From Actinomyces sp. (GTDB lineage Bacteria > Actinomycetota > Actinomycetes > Actinomycetales > Actinomycetaceae): a DNA stretch of 45,918 nt. This document shows, one piece after another, positions 1-8,133 of the stretch. The stretch's first letter is position 1; each line of letters starts with the position of its first letter. A model generated the notes under the pieces. It saw nothing but the letters and a program-made list of their open reading frames with translations. It had not been told where the DNA came from and ran no database searches. The position numbers and the translations under genes were made by a program. Where the stretch lies: positions 1 through 45,918 of the forward strand of contig NZ_JAUMUL010000021.1 in NCBI RefSeq assembly GCF_030530635.1. The letters run 5' to 3'.

Positions 1-53
1 GCGCTTCCCTGACACGGAAGAGGTCACTGGTTCGATCCCAGTATCGCCCACCA
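1..53 (+). tRNA. tRNA-Val(GAC), 5' truncated by window edge
   Basis: The 3' two-thirds of a tRNA. The anticodon stem CTTCC/GGAAG encloses the loop CTGACAC, which gives anticodon GAC (valine, GUC codons). A T-arm with TTCGATC loop follows, then the acceptor 3' strand ATCGCCC, the discriminator A at 50 and an encoded CCA at 51-53. The acceptor 5' strand and D-arm lie outside the window. About 20 nt of spacer separate it from the convergent HAD gene. Confidence 0.93.
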
Positions 54-72
54 CCGCTCCTCATTCAGGTAC

Positions 73-978
73 TCACGCAGCAGGGAACCAGCTCTCCAGT
101 ACCTGCAGTACGCCGTCGTTGTCATTGGCGGGCGCCATGAAGCGGGCGGAGTCCCTGGCGTTCGGCGAGGCGTTGGCCATCGCAATCCCGTAGCCCGCCC
201 GAGCCAGCATCTCCGCGTCATTGCCGGAGTCCCCGAAGGCCGCCACCTGATCCGGCACCAGTCCCCAGTGGTCCAGGAGCACGTCCAGACCGGAGGCCTT
301 ATGCCGTCCGGGTACGATCAGGTCCACGCTGTCGTGCCCCGACACCACCGGTACCATCGCGCCGTCCAATACCGTATCGAGACGGTCCAGGAACGCGGCC
401 TCGAAGCCGCTCTCGTCCACCAGCGCGATCTTTGACACCCTGCGGCCGTTAATGTCTGCGGCATCCGCCACCAGCTCGTACCGTGGGTGGTAGAAGGTCA
501 GTAGCTCACGCATCTTCGGCGTCTCCGATTCGCGCAGGTAGGCGCCGTCGGGGCCGGAGGCGATGAAGGTCAGCCCGGCGTCGTCGTCGAGTACCGCCAG
601 CACCCGCGCCAGCGCGTCCATGGGCACGTGCGTCTCCCGCAGCCGGACGCCGTCGGCCAGAACGATCGCCCCGTTGTCGGAGACCACGCCGTCGGGAGCC
701 AGGCCCTCCGCTGCCGGGAAGAAGCTGAGCAGCTGCGCCTCCTGATTGCCGGAGGCGACCACGAAACGCACCCCGGCCGCACGCATCCGGCGGCGCAGCG
801 GTGCGAAGCGGCCCCGGTCATAGCTGGAGCCGGTGCGCAGAAAGGTGCCGTCCATATCCACCGCCACCAGGCGCAAATCCGACGGACGTGGCGTCGGGGG
901 AGCGGGCAGCACGGAGGACACCGGGGTGCCGTCCGCATCCGGCGGGATGACGCGATGGTGGGAGGCGGCAGTGTTCAT
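73..978 (-). CDS. Cof-type HAD-superfamily hydrolase
   Basis: A 301-residue cytosolic phosphatase of the HAD superfamily, Cof/YbjI-like (type IIB cap). Motif I is DMDGT at residues 41-45 (first Asp the predicted nucleophile, second the acid/base), and motif IV GDSGNDAEML near residue 248 supplies the Mg ligands. These enzymes dephosphorylate sugar phosphates or similar small phosphates; the substrate cannot be read from sequence. The N-terminal ~35 residues are proline-rich and precede the fold, so the true start could be internal, but the ATG at 978 has a TACCCT -10-like box (989-994, minus strand) 10 nt upstream. It is followed convergently by tRNA-Val and preceded by the decayed adenylation/GNAT gene. 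A second HAD gene of the same class lies at 42443-43312. Confidence 0.85.
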   Translation of the reverse strand: MNTAASHHRVIPPDADGTPVSSVLPAPPTPRPSDLRLVAVDMDGTFLRTGSSYDRGRFAPLRRRMRAAGVRFVVASGNQEAQLLSFFPAAEGLAPDGVVSDNGAIVLADGVRLRETHVPMDALARVLAVLDDDAGLTFIASGPDGAYLRESETPKMRELLTFYHPRYELVADAADINGRRVSKIALVDESGFEAAFLDRLDTVLDGAMVPVVSGHDSVDLIVPGRHKASGLDVLLDHWGLVPDQVAAFGDSGNDAEMLARAGYGIAMANASPNARDSARFMAPANDNDGVLQVLESWFPAA

Positions 979-1006
979 GGTGACACCGAGGGTACGACGG
1001 GTCGGC

Positions 1007-2751
1007 TCATGCGGGGCGGGTGCGTCCGCCCTGCGTCAGGCGCATCATGTCGGCCATGTCCGTGAAGCCCGTGCTCTCGTAGAGCCGCCTGCCCGCGTCC
1101 GACGCCTCCAGGTACACCTTGTCCACGCCCCGCGCACGTGCCTGGCGGATGAGCCAGTCGACCACCGCCGCCCCTACCCCGCGTCCTTGGAATGCAGGAC
1201 GCGTGTACACGTTCATCAGGTAGGCGCAATGACCGCTCGGGTTGTCGGGCGATGGCATCTCCGTGTGCAGGCAGACGCCGCCGCATCCGACCGGCTCGCC
1301 GTCCAGGCGGGCCAGGCAGGCGATATGCCCGCCGGTCGGCAGCTCCCGCTCGTAGTAGGCGCGGTTGGCGCGCTCGAGGCGAGTGGGAGCGGCGTCGTCG
1401 GGCTTGCCGTTGCTGTTCAGGGGGATCTCATTCATGACGACGAAGAACTCGGGAATCATGAACGAGGTGAGCCGCCGTGCGAGGCGCTCGCGCAACTCGG
1501 AGAGCACGATGCCCTGGGAGGCCGGCGTCAAGTAGGCGACCAGATAGGAGAGCCCGTTCTCGTCGGAATGGTCGCGCACCACGGCGCGGTCAACGGAATC
1601 GTCGGCTGAGAGCACGTTCTCCACCTCCGTGCACTCGACCCGCTTCCCCTCGCTCATGACCTGGGAGTCCTTTCGGCGCAGGAAGGCGATGTCGCCGGTG
1701 TCCGTCATGACCCCCAGGTCTCCCGTGCGGTACATGCGCGAGCCGTCGTCCTGCATGACGAAGTTACTCGACTCCGGTCGCTGTGTCAGGTAGCCGCGCG
1801 ATACGCCTGCACCCGTCACGCAGATCTCGCCGACCTGTCCGCGGTCGACGGGCTGTAGGTCGTCGTTGAGGATATCCACGCGGTAGCCCAACACCGCCCT
1901 GCCCACCGGGTAGGTGCCATCCGCTAGAGGCGCTCCGGCGCTGGCACGGTAGTAGGTGGCGCAGCAGGTCGTCTCTGAAGGACCGTAGGTGTTGTAGACC
2001 TCGGCCCGGTCCACGAGCTGGTCGCAGTAGTTCGCCCGTAGGACGTCGCCACCGCTGATGTACAGACGCACCCCCTTGGGCACGCGCCCCGATGCGTTGA
2101 AATCTGCGATGAGGTAGGGGAAACCGTCGACGATCGTCACGCCCATCTCGTCAACGAAGTCGAGCAGGGCCGGCACGTTGTCGTGCTCGGCGGTGGAGGG
2201 GATGGCGAGCGCGGCGCCTGTCAGCAGGGAGCAGAACACCTCCTCGACACGTAGCCGAGCACGTTGCGGTTCTCGACGCACACGCCCTTCGGGTCGCCCG
2301 TGGTGCCGGAGGTGTACAGCACGTAGGCGAGATCCTCCGTAGCCGTGCCGACCGGGACGGGCCGCGGTGCTGGGGCGTCGGAGAAGTCGGGGGCGATGTA
2401 GATGCGCTCCGCCCCGCGGAACAGGCCGTCGTATTCGCGTTGTGTCACCACCACATCCACGTCCGCCTCGGTGAGCATGAAACGGATGCGGTCGACGGGA
2501 AAGGACGGCTCTGCCGGGACGTAGGCCGCTCCCGTCTTCAATACGGCGAGTATGGCCGCGATCATCGCCGGGCCGTGGTCCATCACGATGCCGACGAAGC
2601 GGGGATTGTGCGGCAGCATGGCGGCAATCGCGGATGCCATGCGGTCAAGCTCGGCGTAGGTGAGGGTTCTGGCCCGGGTGGTGACTGCCGGGGCGTCTGG
2701 TCGTCGTGCGACCTGCTCTGTGAAGCAACCGTAGATGGTCTGGGTCTTCAT
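1007..2751 (-). pseudogene. NRPS adenylation-domain gene with internal deletion and frameshift, 3' fused to a GNAT acetyltransferase
   Basis: Read from the ATG at 2751 (AAGGAAG ribosome site 5 nt upstream; a GTG at 2757 is less likely), the first frame encodes an amino-acid adenylation domain through the A3 motif LYTSGTTGDPKGV and ENRNVLGYV, then hits a stop at 2221. The rest of the domain continues in another frame from about 2250: VEEVFCSLLTGAAL (just after A4), YNTYGPSETT (A5), YRTGDLG (A7) and NSNGKPDD (A10 with its Lys). Compared with intact family members about 25-40 residues between A3 and A4 are missing, so a deletion with frame change explains the break better than a one-base error. 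After A10 the frame runs straight into a GNAT domain (RPAFQGRGVG acetyl-CoA loop, YLEASDAGRRLYESTGF) lacking its first strand. Such A domains activate amino acids for siderophores or other peptides; here activity is probably lost. An iron box lies upstream. Confidence 0.8.
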
Positions 2752-2796
2752 AGTCACTTCCTTCGTTCAGGCTATGGAAGTGGAACCGTTCGGTTG

Positions 2797-2815
2797 TCAC
2801 GTTAGCCTAACGCAA
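2797..2815 (-). promoter_or_regulatory. DtxR/IdeR-type iron box
   Basis: On the minus strand the site reads TTGCGTTAGGCTAACGTGA. It contains the perfect core GTTAGGCTAAC and matches the DtxR/IdeR consensus TTAGGTTAGGCTAACCTAA at 15 of 19 positions. It lies about 45 nt upstream of the adenylation-gene start, where an iron-loaded repressor would block transcription. Iron control of siderophore-type NRPS genes by this family is established; binding here is inferred. The site also lies 40-58 nt upstream of uvrC. Confidence 0.75.
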
Positions 2816-2841
2816 GCGCGGTGGCTTGCGAACCCAGGTCG

Positions 2842-2847
2842 TAGTGT
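2842..2847 (+). promoter_or_regulatory. -10 box of uvrC, leaderless geometry
   Basis: TAGTGT followed by 7 nt and then the uvrC ATG at 2855. This places the expected transcription start at or next to the start codon. No Shine-Dalgarno sequence precedes the ATG. Confidence 0.5.
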
Positions 2848-2854
2848 TTACCGC

Positions 2855-5110
2855 ATGGCCGACCCGTCGACATACCGTCCTGCCCCCGGCGATATCCCGA
2901 CCTCGCCGGGCGTGTATCGGTTCCTGGATGCCGAGGGACGCGTCATCTACGTGGGCAAGGCCAAGAACCTGCGCGCTCGCCTGGGCAACTACTTCCAGGA
3001 CCTCAGTGCCCTGCACCCGCGCACCCAGAAGATGGTCACCACCGCCTGCGCGGTGGAGTGGACGGTGGTTTCCACCGAGGTCGAGTCCCTCGCGCTGGAG
3101 TACTCCTGGATCAAGGAGTTCAACCCGCGTTTCAACGTCAAGTACAAGGATGACAAGTCCTACCCGTACCTGGCGGTCACCATGCAGGAGACCTACCCGC
3201 GGGCCCAGATCGTGCGCGGCGCCCGCCGCCCCGGCGTGCGCTACTTCGGACCCTTCGTGCAGGTTTGGTCCATCCGGGAGACCCTCGATCAGCTGTTGCG
3301 CGTATTTCCCATCCGCTCCTGTTCGGCCGGCGTGTTCAAACGCGCTCACGCCTCCGGCCGTCCCTGCCTGCTGGGTTATATCGACAAGTGCTCCGCTCCC
3401 TGCGTGGACCGCATCAGTCCGGCCGACCATCGGGAGCTGGCGGAGGACTTCTGTGCCTTCATGGCCGGCCGCACCGGTCCCTACCTGCGCGAGGTCGAGA
3501 CGCAGATGCGGGCCGCCGCCCGGGCTCTCGACTTCGAGAAGGCGGCCCGCCTGCGCGATGATGCGGAGGCCCTGCGCAAGGTCATTGAGCAGAACGCCGT
3601 GGTGCTGCCGGAGGCCACCGACGTGGACGTGTTCGCCCTGGCCCGTGACGAGCTCACAGCCGCCGTCCAGGTGTTCCACGTGCGCGGCGGCCGGGTGCGC
3701 GGCCAGCGCGGCTGGGTGATCGACCTGGTTGAGGACGCCACCGACGCCGAGCTCATCGAGCGGCTTCTCCAACAGGTCTACTCCGACCTGCTCGACCCGG
3801 CCGACGACGCCGCCACCGTGGGCGTGGCGGTAGGCGTCCCCGCCCGCTCCGGGCCGACGACCTCGCTCGGCGTCGGCGACCGCGCCCCGGCCGCCCCGCT
3901 GGAGCGCACCGCCCCCGAGAACGGCACTCGCACCGGGCGCCGCGAGCGCGGCGCCACCAGCGTCGACGACGTCACCCACACCTCCACGACGGCCGTGCCG
4001 CGGGAGATCCTCGTCCCCGCCCTGCCGACCGACGCCACCGCTGTGCGTGACTGGCTCACCGGACTGCGCGGCGCCAAGGTGGAACTGCGCGTGCCCCTGC
4101 GCGGGGACAAGGCCGCCCTCATGGACAACGTGCGCAAGAACGCCGAGGAGGCGCTGCGCCAGCACAAGACTCGCCGTGCCGGCGACCTCACCCAGCGCTC
4201 CCAGGCCCTGGAGGAACTGGCTGAGGCCCTGGAGCTGCCCGAGGCGCCCCTGCGGGTGGAGTGCTACGACATCTCCCACACCCAGGGCACCTACCAGGTC
4301 GGTTCCATGGTCGTCTTCGAGGACGGTGCACCCAAGAAGTCCGACTACCGGCGCTTCGTCATCCGCGGCCAGGATGGCTCCGGTACCGCCGACGACACCG
4401 CCGCCATGCACGAGGTCCTGACCCGCCGCTTCAAGCGGCTGCTGGCCGAGCAGAACAGCCCCGGCCCGGTATCCGGCTCCGTGCCCGCCGACGTCGGTGA
4501 GGAGTACGTATCCGATGATGAGCCGTCGCCCCCCGGCGCCAGGGAGGTGTCCGCGGACGACACCGCCGCGCCCGTCTCCGGGCCCGTCGACCCCGACACC
4601 GGGCGCCCCCGCCGCTTCTCCTACACGCCCGGGCTCGTCGTCGTCGACGGCGGACTGCCGCAGGTCAACGCCGCACGCAAGGTTCTTAACGAACTCGGTG
4701 TGGATATCCCTTTGGTCGGCCTGGCCAAGCGGCTGGAGGAGGTGTGGGTACCGGGGGAGGAGTTCCCGATCGTGCTGCCGCGTACCTCGCCCGCGCTGTA
4801 CTTACTGCAGTATCTGCGCGATGAGTCCCACCGCTTCGCCATAACCCATCACCGCAAGAAGCGTTCGGCGGGTATGACCCGCTCCGTGCTCGACTCGATC
4901 CCGGGACTTGGACCCGCCCGCCAGGCGGCCCTGCTGAAGGAGTTCGGATCGGTCAAGCGCATCCGGGCCGCCTCGGCCGAACAGATCGCCGCGGTCAAGG
5001 GCATCGGCCCGACCCTGGCCGCCACCATTGTTCAGCGTCTTGCCGCCCAAAGCACGCATCAGGCGCACGGGGAGGAGCAGACGCCCGCCCCACGGGCGGC
5101 GGATCGGTGA
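2855..5110 (+). CDS. uvrC: Excinuclease ABC subunit C
   Basis: UvrC makes the two incisions flanking bulky DNA lesions after loading by UvrA/UvrB. Domains in order: GIY-YIG nuclease (SPGVYRFLD...VIYVGKAKNLRARL, residues ~20-45), a Cys-rich region (CLLGYIDKCSAPC), the UVR UvrB-binding helix pair (ALDFEKAARLRDDAEALRKV), an RNase H-like nuclease (VECYDISHTQGT and VVDGGLPQV) and C-terminal helix-hairpin-helix repeats (SIPGLGPARQAALL, AVKGIGPTLA). At 751 residues it is longer than the usual 600-700, because of two low-complexity Pro/Ala/Asp-rich insertions at about 320-385 and 535-588. The ATG at 2855 fits the conserved N terminus and the -10 box at 2842; the in-frame start further upstream is rejected. 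rapZ, a common downstream neighbour in actinobacteria, is 6.7 kb away here. Confidence 0.97.
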   Translation: MADPSTYRPAPGDIPTSPGVYRFLDAEGRVIYVGKAKNLRARLGNYFQDLSALHPRTQKMVTTACAVEWTVVSTEVESLALEYSWIKEFNPRFNVKYKDDKSYPYLAVTMQETYPRAQIVRGARRPGVRYFGPFVQVWSIRETLDQLLRVFPIRSCSAGVFKRAHASGRPCLLGYIDKCSAPCVDRISPADHRELAEDFCAFMAGRTGPYLREVETQMRAAARALDFEKAARLRDDAEALRKVIEQNAVVLPEATDVDVFALARDELTAAVQVFHVRGGRVRGQRGWVIDLVEDATDAELIERLLQQVYSDLLDPADDAATVGVAVGVPARSGPTTSLGVGDRAPAAPLERTAPENGTRTGRRERGATSVDDVTHTSTTAVPREILVPALPTDATAVRDWLTGLRGAKVELRVPLRGDKAALMDNVRKNAEEALRQHKTRRAGDLTQRSQALEELAEALELPEAPLRVECYDISHTQGTYQVGSMVVFEDGAPKKSDYRRFVIRGQDGSGTADDTAAMHEVLTRRFKRLLAEQNSPGPVSGSVPADVGEEYVSDDEPSPPGAREVSADDTAAPVSGPVDPDTGRPRRFSYTPGLVVVDGGLPQVNAARKVLNELGVDIPLVGLAKRLEEVWVPGEEFPIVLPRTSPALYLLQYLRDESHRFAITHHRKKRSAGMTRSVLDSIPGLGPARQAALLKEFGSVKRIRAASAEQIAAVKGIGPTLAATIVQRLAAQSTHQAHGEEQTPAPRAADR

Positions 5111-5116
5111 CACAAT
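5111..5116 (+). promoter_or_regulatory. Possible -10 box of the antiterminator gene
   Basis: CACAAT immediately after the uvrC stop, 7 nt before the GTG start at 5124. The spacing is leaderless-like, but the hexamer is weaker than the TAGNNT boxes elsewhere. Read-through from uvrC is the alternative. Confidence 0.35.
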
Positions 5117-5123
5117 CCCGCAG

Positions 5124-5990
5124 GTGGAGATCCTGCGGGTATTCAACAATAACGTAATCCTGGCGCGTGACGAGTTGGGGCGTGAGGCGGTACTGACCGG
5201 TCGTGGCTTGGGTTTCCAGCGCAAACCGGGTCAGGACGCCGACACATCCCGGGTGGTACGCCGCTACGTGCTGGCACAGAACGCCGAGAGTGTCGGCGAG
5301 GTGATGGCGGCGATCCCGCTGGAGCGCATAGCCCTGATCGAGCGCACCTTCCGTGGCGCCGCCCGCGACCTGGGCACCACGGTCCCGGCCTCCACGATCG
5401 TGGCGGTGATCGACCACGTCAACCAGGCGATGGAGCGGGTACGGGCCGGAATCACCATGGACTACCCGCTGCGTTCCGAGGCCGCTCACCTGCACCCGGA
5501 GGAGCTGCGGCTGGCGGAGCGAATGGTGGCTGAACTCAACCAGGCCCAGGAGGTACAGCTGCCCGACGGCGAGGCCGTCGCCCTCGCCCTGCACCTGTTC
5601 GCCGCCGCCGTGGGTGCGCCCTCCACCCGCGAGGCCGCCTTCCAATCCAAACTCATCGGGCAGGTCATGGACATCCTCAAGGCCGCCTACGGACGCGACT
5701 TCCGTCCCGACTCGATCGATGCGGCGCGGTTCGCCGTGCATCTGCGCTACTTCCTGGTGCGGGCCCGCACCGGGGAACAGCTGGCAGACGGCACGGGCGC
5801 CGCCATCGCCGAGTCCCTGCGGATCCGGTACCCGGGGGCCTATCGAGTGGCCATACGGGTGAAGGAGCTTTTGGAGATGCGTCTGGGGATCACGGTGCAG
5901 CAGGACGAGACCGCGTATCTCACCATGCACGTCGCCCGGCTGGAGGCCGGCATGGACCGAACGCACCCACAGGCAGACGGTGTGTCCTGA
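5124..5990 (+). CDS. LicT/BglG-family transcription antiterminator
   Basis: A 288-residue RNA-binding antiterminator of beta-glucoside PTS operons. The N-terminal CAT RNA-binding domain (VEILRVFNNNVILARD, residues 1-~55) binds a RAT sequence in nascent mRNA and prevents the overlapping terminator from folding. Two PRD domains follow, each with its pair of phosphorylatable histidines: IDHVNQ and AHLHPEE in PRD1, FAVHLRYF and YLTMHVARL in PRD2. PTS proteins adjust activity through these histidines according to sugar supply. The GTG at 5124 is chosen because it starts exactly at the conserved CAT domain; it lies 13 nt after the uvrC stop. The downstream RAT/terminator at 6081-6153 and the EIIBCA and GH1 genes identify the controlled operon. 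Confidence 0.93.
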   Translation: MEILRVFNNNVILARDELGREAVLTGRGLGFQRKPGQDADTSRVVRRYVLAQNAESVGEVMAAIPLERIALIERTFRGAARDLGTTVPASTIVAVIDHVNQAMERVRAGITMDYPLRSEAAHLHPEELRLAERMVAELNQAQEVQLPDGEAVALALHLFAAAVGAPSTREAAFQSKLIGQVMDILKAAYGRDFRPDSIDAARFAVHLRYFLVRARTGEQLADGTGAAIAESLRIRYPGAYRVAIRVKELLEMRLGITVQQDETAYLTMHVARLEAGMDRTHPQADGVS

Positions 5991-6048
5991 CATGCGCTGT
6001 GACCAAGGGCACCCCGTGCGGCTGTGATGTCCGTCCGCAGGTTGGCCT

Positions 6049-6054
6049 TATAGT
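6049..6054 (+). promoter_or_regulatory. Probable -10 box of the bgl leader
   Basis: TATAGT upstream of the RAT element. A weak -35-like TGATGT lies 18 nt before it at 6025-6030. Transcripts starting near 6061 would carry the hairpin GCCCCG-CA-CGGGGC (6064-6077), the RAT and the terminator. Confidence 0.4.
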
Positions 6055-6080
6055 TGGCCACGAGCCCCGCACGGGGCCCA

Positions 6081-6110
6081 GGATTGTGACCCGCAAGGGG
6101 CAAGACCTGA
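6081..6110 (+). promoter_or_regulatory. Ribonucleic antiterminator (RAT) site
   Basis: GGATTGTGACCC then GCAA then GGGGCAAGACCTGA matches the LicT/BglG/SacT RAT consensus (GGATTGTTACTG...GCAGGCAAAACC), including the invariant GGATTGT and GCAAgACC ends. Its 3' end (from 6103) is also the 5' arm of the terminator, so RAT folding and terminator folding are mutually exclusive. Confidence 0.9.
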
Positions 6111-6153
6111 GACGATTCGCAGAGTAACTGCGTGGTCGTTTCGGGTCTTTTTT
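6103..6153 (+). terminator. Conditional rho-independent terminator of the bgl operon
   Basis: The 5' arm AGACCTGAGACGA (6103-6115) pairs with TCGTTTCGGGTCT (6136-6148) over 13 bp with two G-U pairs. An inner hairpin CGCAG/CTGCG sits in the loop, and a T6 run (6148-6153) follows. This is a classical intrinsic terminator, 42 nt before the permease start, overlapping the RAT. Confidence 0.93.
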
Positions 6154-6195
6154 GTTTTCCGGCCACCTACGGGCAACCGGATCGAGGAGGATCGT

Positions 6196-8076
6196 ATGGC
6201 GAAAGTCGACTATGCGGCGCTGGCGCCGCAACTGCTGGACAAGGTCGGAGGTGAGGGCAATGTCCGCTCCATGACTCACTGTGCCACGCGTCTGCGCCTG
6301 GTCCTGGCGGACGAGTCCAAGGCGGCGACGGCACAGATCAAGCAGCTGCCCGGAGTCGTCACCGTCGTACAGGCGGGCGGTCAGTACCAGGTGGTCATCG
6401 GCAATGACGTGCCCGTGCTGTATGAGGAGCTGGGGCGGATCACGTCACTCGGCGCCGCGGGCTCCGGTGCGGACCGGCCCGCGGAGGAGGGCAACCTCTT
6501 CGATCGCTTCATCAAGCTGATCTCGGCGTTGATCAACCCGGTGCTGTGGACCCTGGCTGGCGCCGGGCTGATCAAGGCGATGCTCGCCCTGCTGACCACT
6601 CTGGGGTGGATGGCGGCCACGGGCACCACCTACACGATCCTGAATGCCGCCGGAGACTCCGTCTTCTACTTCCTGCCGATCGTGCTGGCGATCTCAGCGG
6701 CGCGCAGATTCAAGGCCAACGAGATCACAGCGGTCGCCATCGCCGGGGCCCTGGTCTACCCGGACATCGTCGCCCTGGCGGACGCCGACTCGGTGACCTT
6801 CATCGGCATTCCCGTGGTGATGGCGTCTTACAGCTCATCCCTGCTGCCAATCATCTTCTCCACCTGGATCCAGAGCTACCTGGAGCGCTGGCTCAAGCGC
6901 GTGCTGCCCAGCACCATCCGCAATTTCACGATGCCGCTGCTGGTGCTCGCCATCATGGTGCCCCTGGTACTGATGACGATCGGCCCGGTGACCACCGCGC
7001 TGTCCGGTGGGATCTCATCCGGTATTCAGTCGCTGTTCCGGGTCGCGCCCTGGGCCGCCGGTGCGGTGATGGGTGCCTTCTGGCAGGTATTCGTCATGTT
7101 CGGCATCCACTGGGGCTTCGTGCCCATCATGCTGGCCGATTACGACAATCCCGGGTATTCGGTCATGGCCGCCCCGCTGTTCGCCGCCGTCCTGGCCCAG
7201 GCCGCAGCCATGCTTGCCGTCATGATCCGCACCCGCTCGGCGCAGATGCGACAGGTAGCAGGCCCGGCCACGCTTTCCGCATTCCTCGCCGGCATCACCG
7301 AACCCGGCATCTACGGCGTGAACCTCCCCTTGAAGCGCCCCTTCATCGCCGGCTGCATCGGCGGTGCCGTGGGCGGCGCCATCATCGCCGTGGGCGGCGG
7401 CGCCTCCTCCGCCTTCGTCTTCCCCTCGCTGATCGGTATTCCGGCGCTGCTGCAGTACGGCAATGTGGCGGTGACCTTCATCGGTATCGGAGTGGCCGTG
7501 GTTGTCGGCTTCGTGCTGGCATTAGTGCTCGGCTTCAACGAGTCCGACGCATCCGGCGACGCCTCCGGGGCTGAGGCCGCCCAGGCCGAGCAACCCAGCG
7601 CCCCCGCGGAGCCCACCACCGCCTTGGGCGCCCCGGTGGCGGGTCGGGCCATGCCGCTGGAAAAGGTCTCCGACCCGGTCTTCTCCTCCGGTGCCCTGGG
7701 CGGCGGCGTCGCCGTGCGGCCCCATGGTTCCGGGCGGATCGTGGTCACGGCACCCGCGGCCGGCACCCTGCTCACGGTCATGGACTCCGGACACGCCTAC
7801 GGCATCAAGACCGACGACGGCGTGGAGCTCCTGGTGCACGTCGGCCTGGACACCGTCCAGCTTGAGGGGCGGGGCTTCTCCCCGAAGGTGACGGTGGGCC
7901 AGCGCGTGACCCGCGGCCAGGAACTGGCCGAGGTCGACCTGGAGGTTGTGCGCGAGGGCGGATACGACCCCACTACCATCCTCGTTGTCACCAACACGGC
8001 GAGCCTGGCGGGCGTGGTCCCGGTGGTCGACGCCGACGTGGAGGCCGACGCCGACGTCGTCGAAATCGACCACTGA
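6196..8076 (+). CDS. PTS beta-glucoside transporter subunit EIIBCA
   Basis: A 626-residue inner-membrane permease that imports and phosphorylates beta-glucosides (arbutin, salicin or cellobiose type). EIIB comes first with its phospho-cysteine in MTHCATRLR (Cys29). The multi-helix EIIC domain spans residues ~100-450 and includes the family loop AGITEPGIYGVNLPLKRPF. An Ala/Pro/Glu-rich linker leads to the glucose-type EIIA domain (SSGALGGGVAV, DDGVELLVHVGLDTV with the phospho-His near 547). The B-C-A order and length are those of BglF/BglP. GAGGAGG lies 6 nt before the ATG. Expression should depend on the upstream RAT/terminator. The exact sugar is not determinable. Confidence 0.93.
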   Translation: MAKVDYAALAPQLLDKVGGEGNVRSMTHCATRLRLVLADESKAATAQIKQLPGVVTVVQAGGQYQVVIGNDVPVLYEELGRITSLGAAGSGADRPAEEGNLFDRFIKLISALINPVLWTLAGAGLIKAMLALLTTLGWMAATGTTYTILNAAGDSVFYFLPIVLAISAARRFKANEITAVAIAGALVYPDIVALADADSVTFIGIPVVMASYSSSLLPIIFSTWIQSYLERWLKRVLPSTIRNFTMPLLVLAIMVPLVLMTIGPVTTALSGGISSGIQSLFRVAPWAAGAVMGAFWQVFVMFGIHWGFVPIMLADYDNPGYSVMAAPLFAAVLAQAAAMLAVMIRTRSAQMRQVAGPATLSAFLAGITEPGIYGVNLPLKRPFIAGCIGGAVGGAIIAVGGGASSAFVFPSLIGIPALLQYGNVAVTFIGIGVAVVVGFVLALVLGFNESDASGDASGAEAAQAEQPSAPAEPTTALGAPVAGRAMPLEKVSDPVFSSGALGGGVAVRPHGSGRIVVTAPAAGTLLTVMDSGHAYGIKTDDGVELLVHVGLDTVQLEGRGFSPKVTVGQRVTRGQELAEVDLEVVREGGYDPTTILVVTNTASLAGVVPVVDADVEADADVVEIDH

Positions 8077-8133
8077 ACCGTGAGCAAGCACAAGCATTCA
8101 CGCATTCATTCACGCATTAAGGAGAATCCAGAG

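Noticed and set aside
2735..2854. Upstream extension of uvrC by 40 codons
   Set aside because: It would cross the iron box and promoter, and the conserved UvrC N terminus starts just after the ATG at 2855.
2807..4411. Long open frame antisense to uvrC
   Set aside because: Its His/Gly/Val-rich translation has no family features and mirrors high-GC third-codon bias of uvrC on the other strand.
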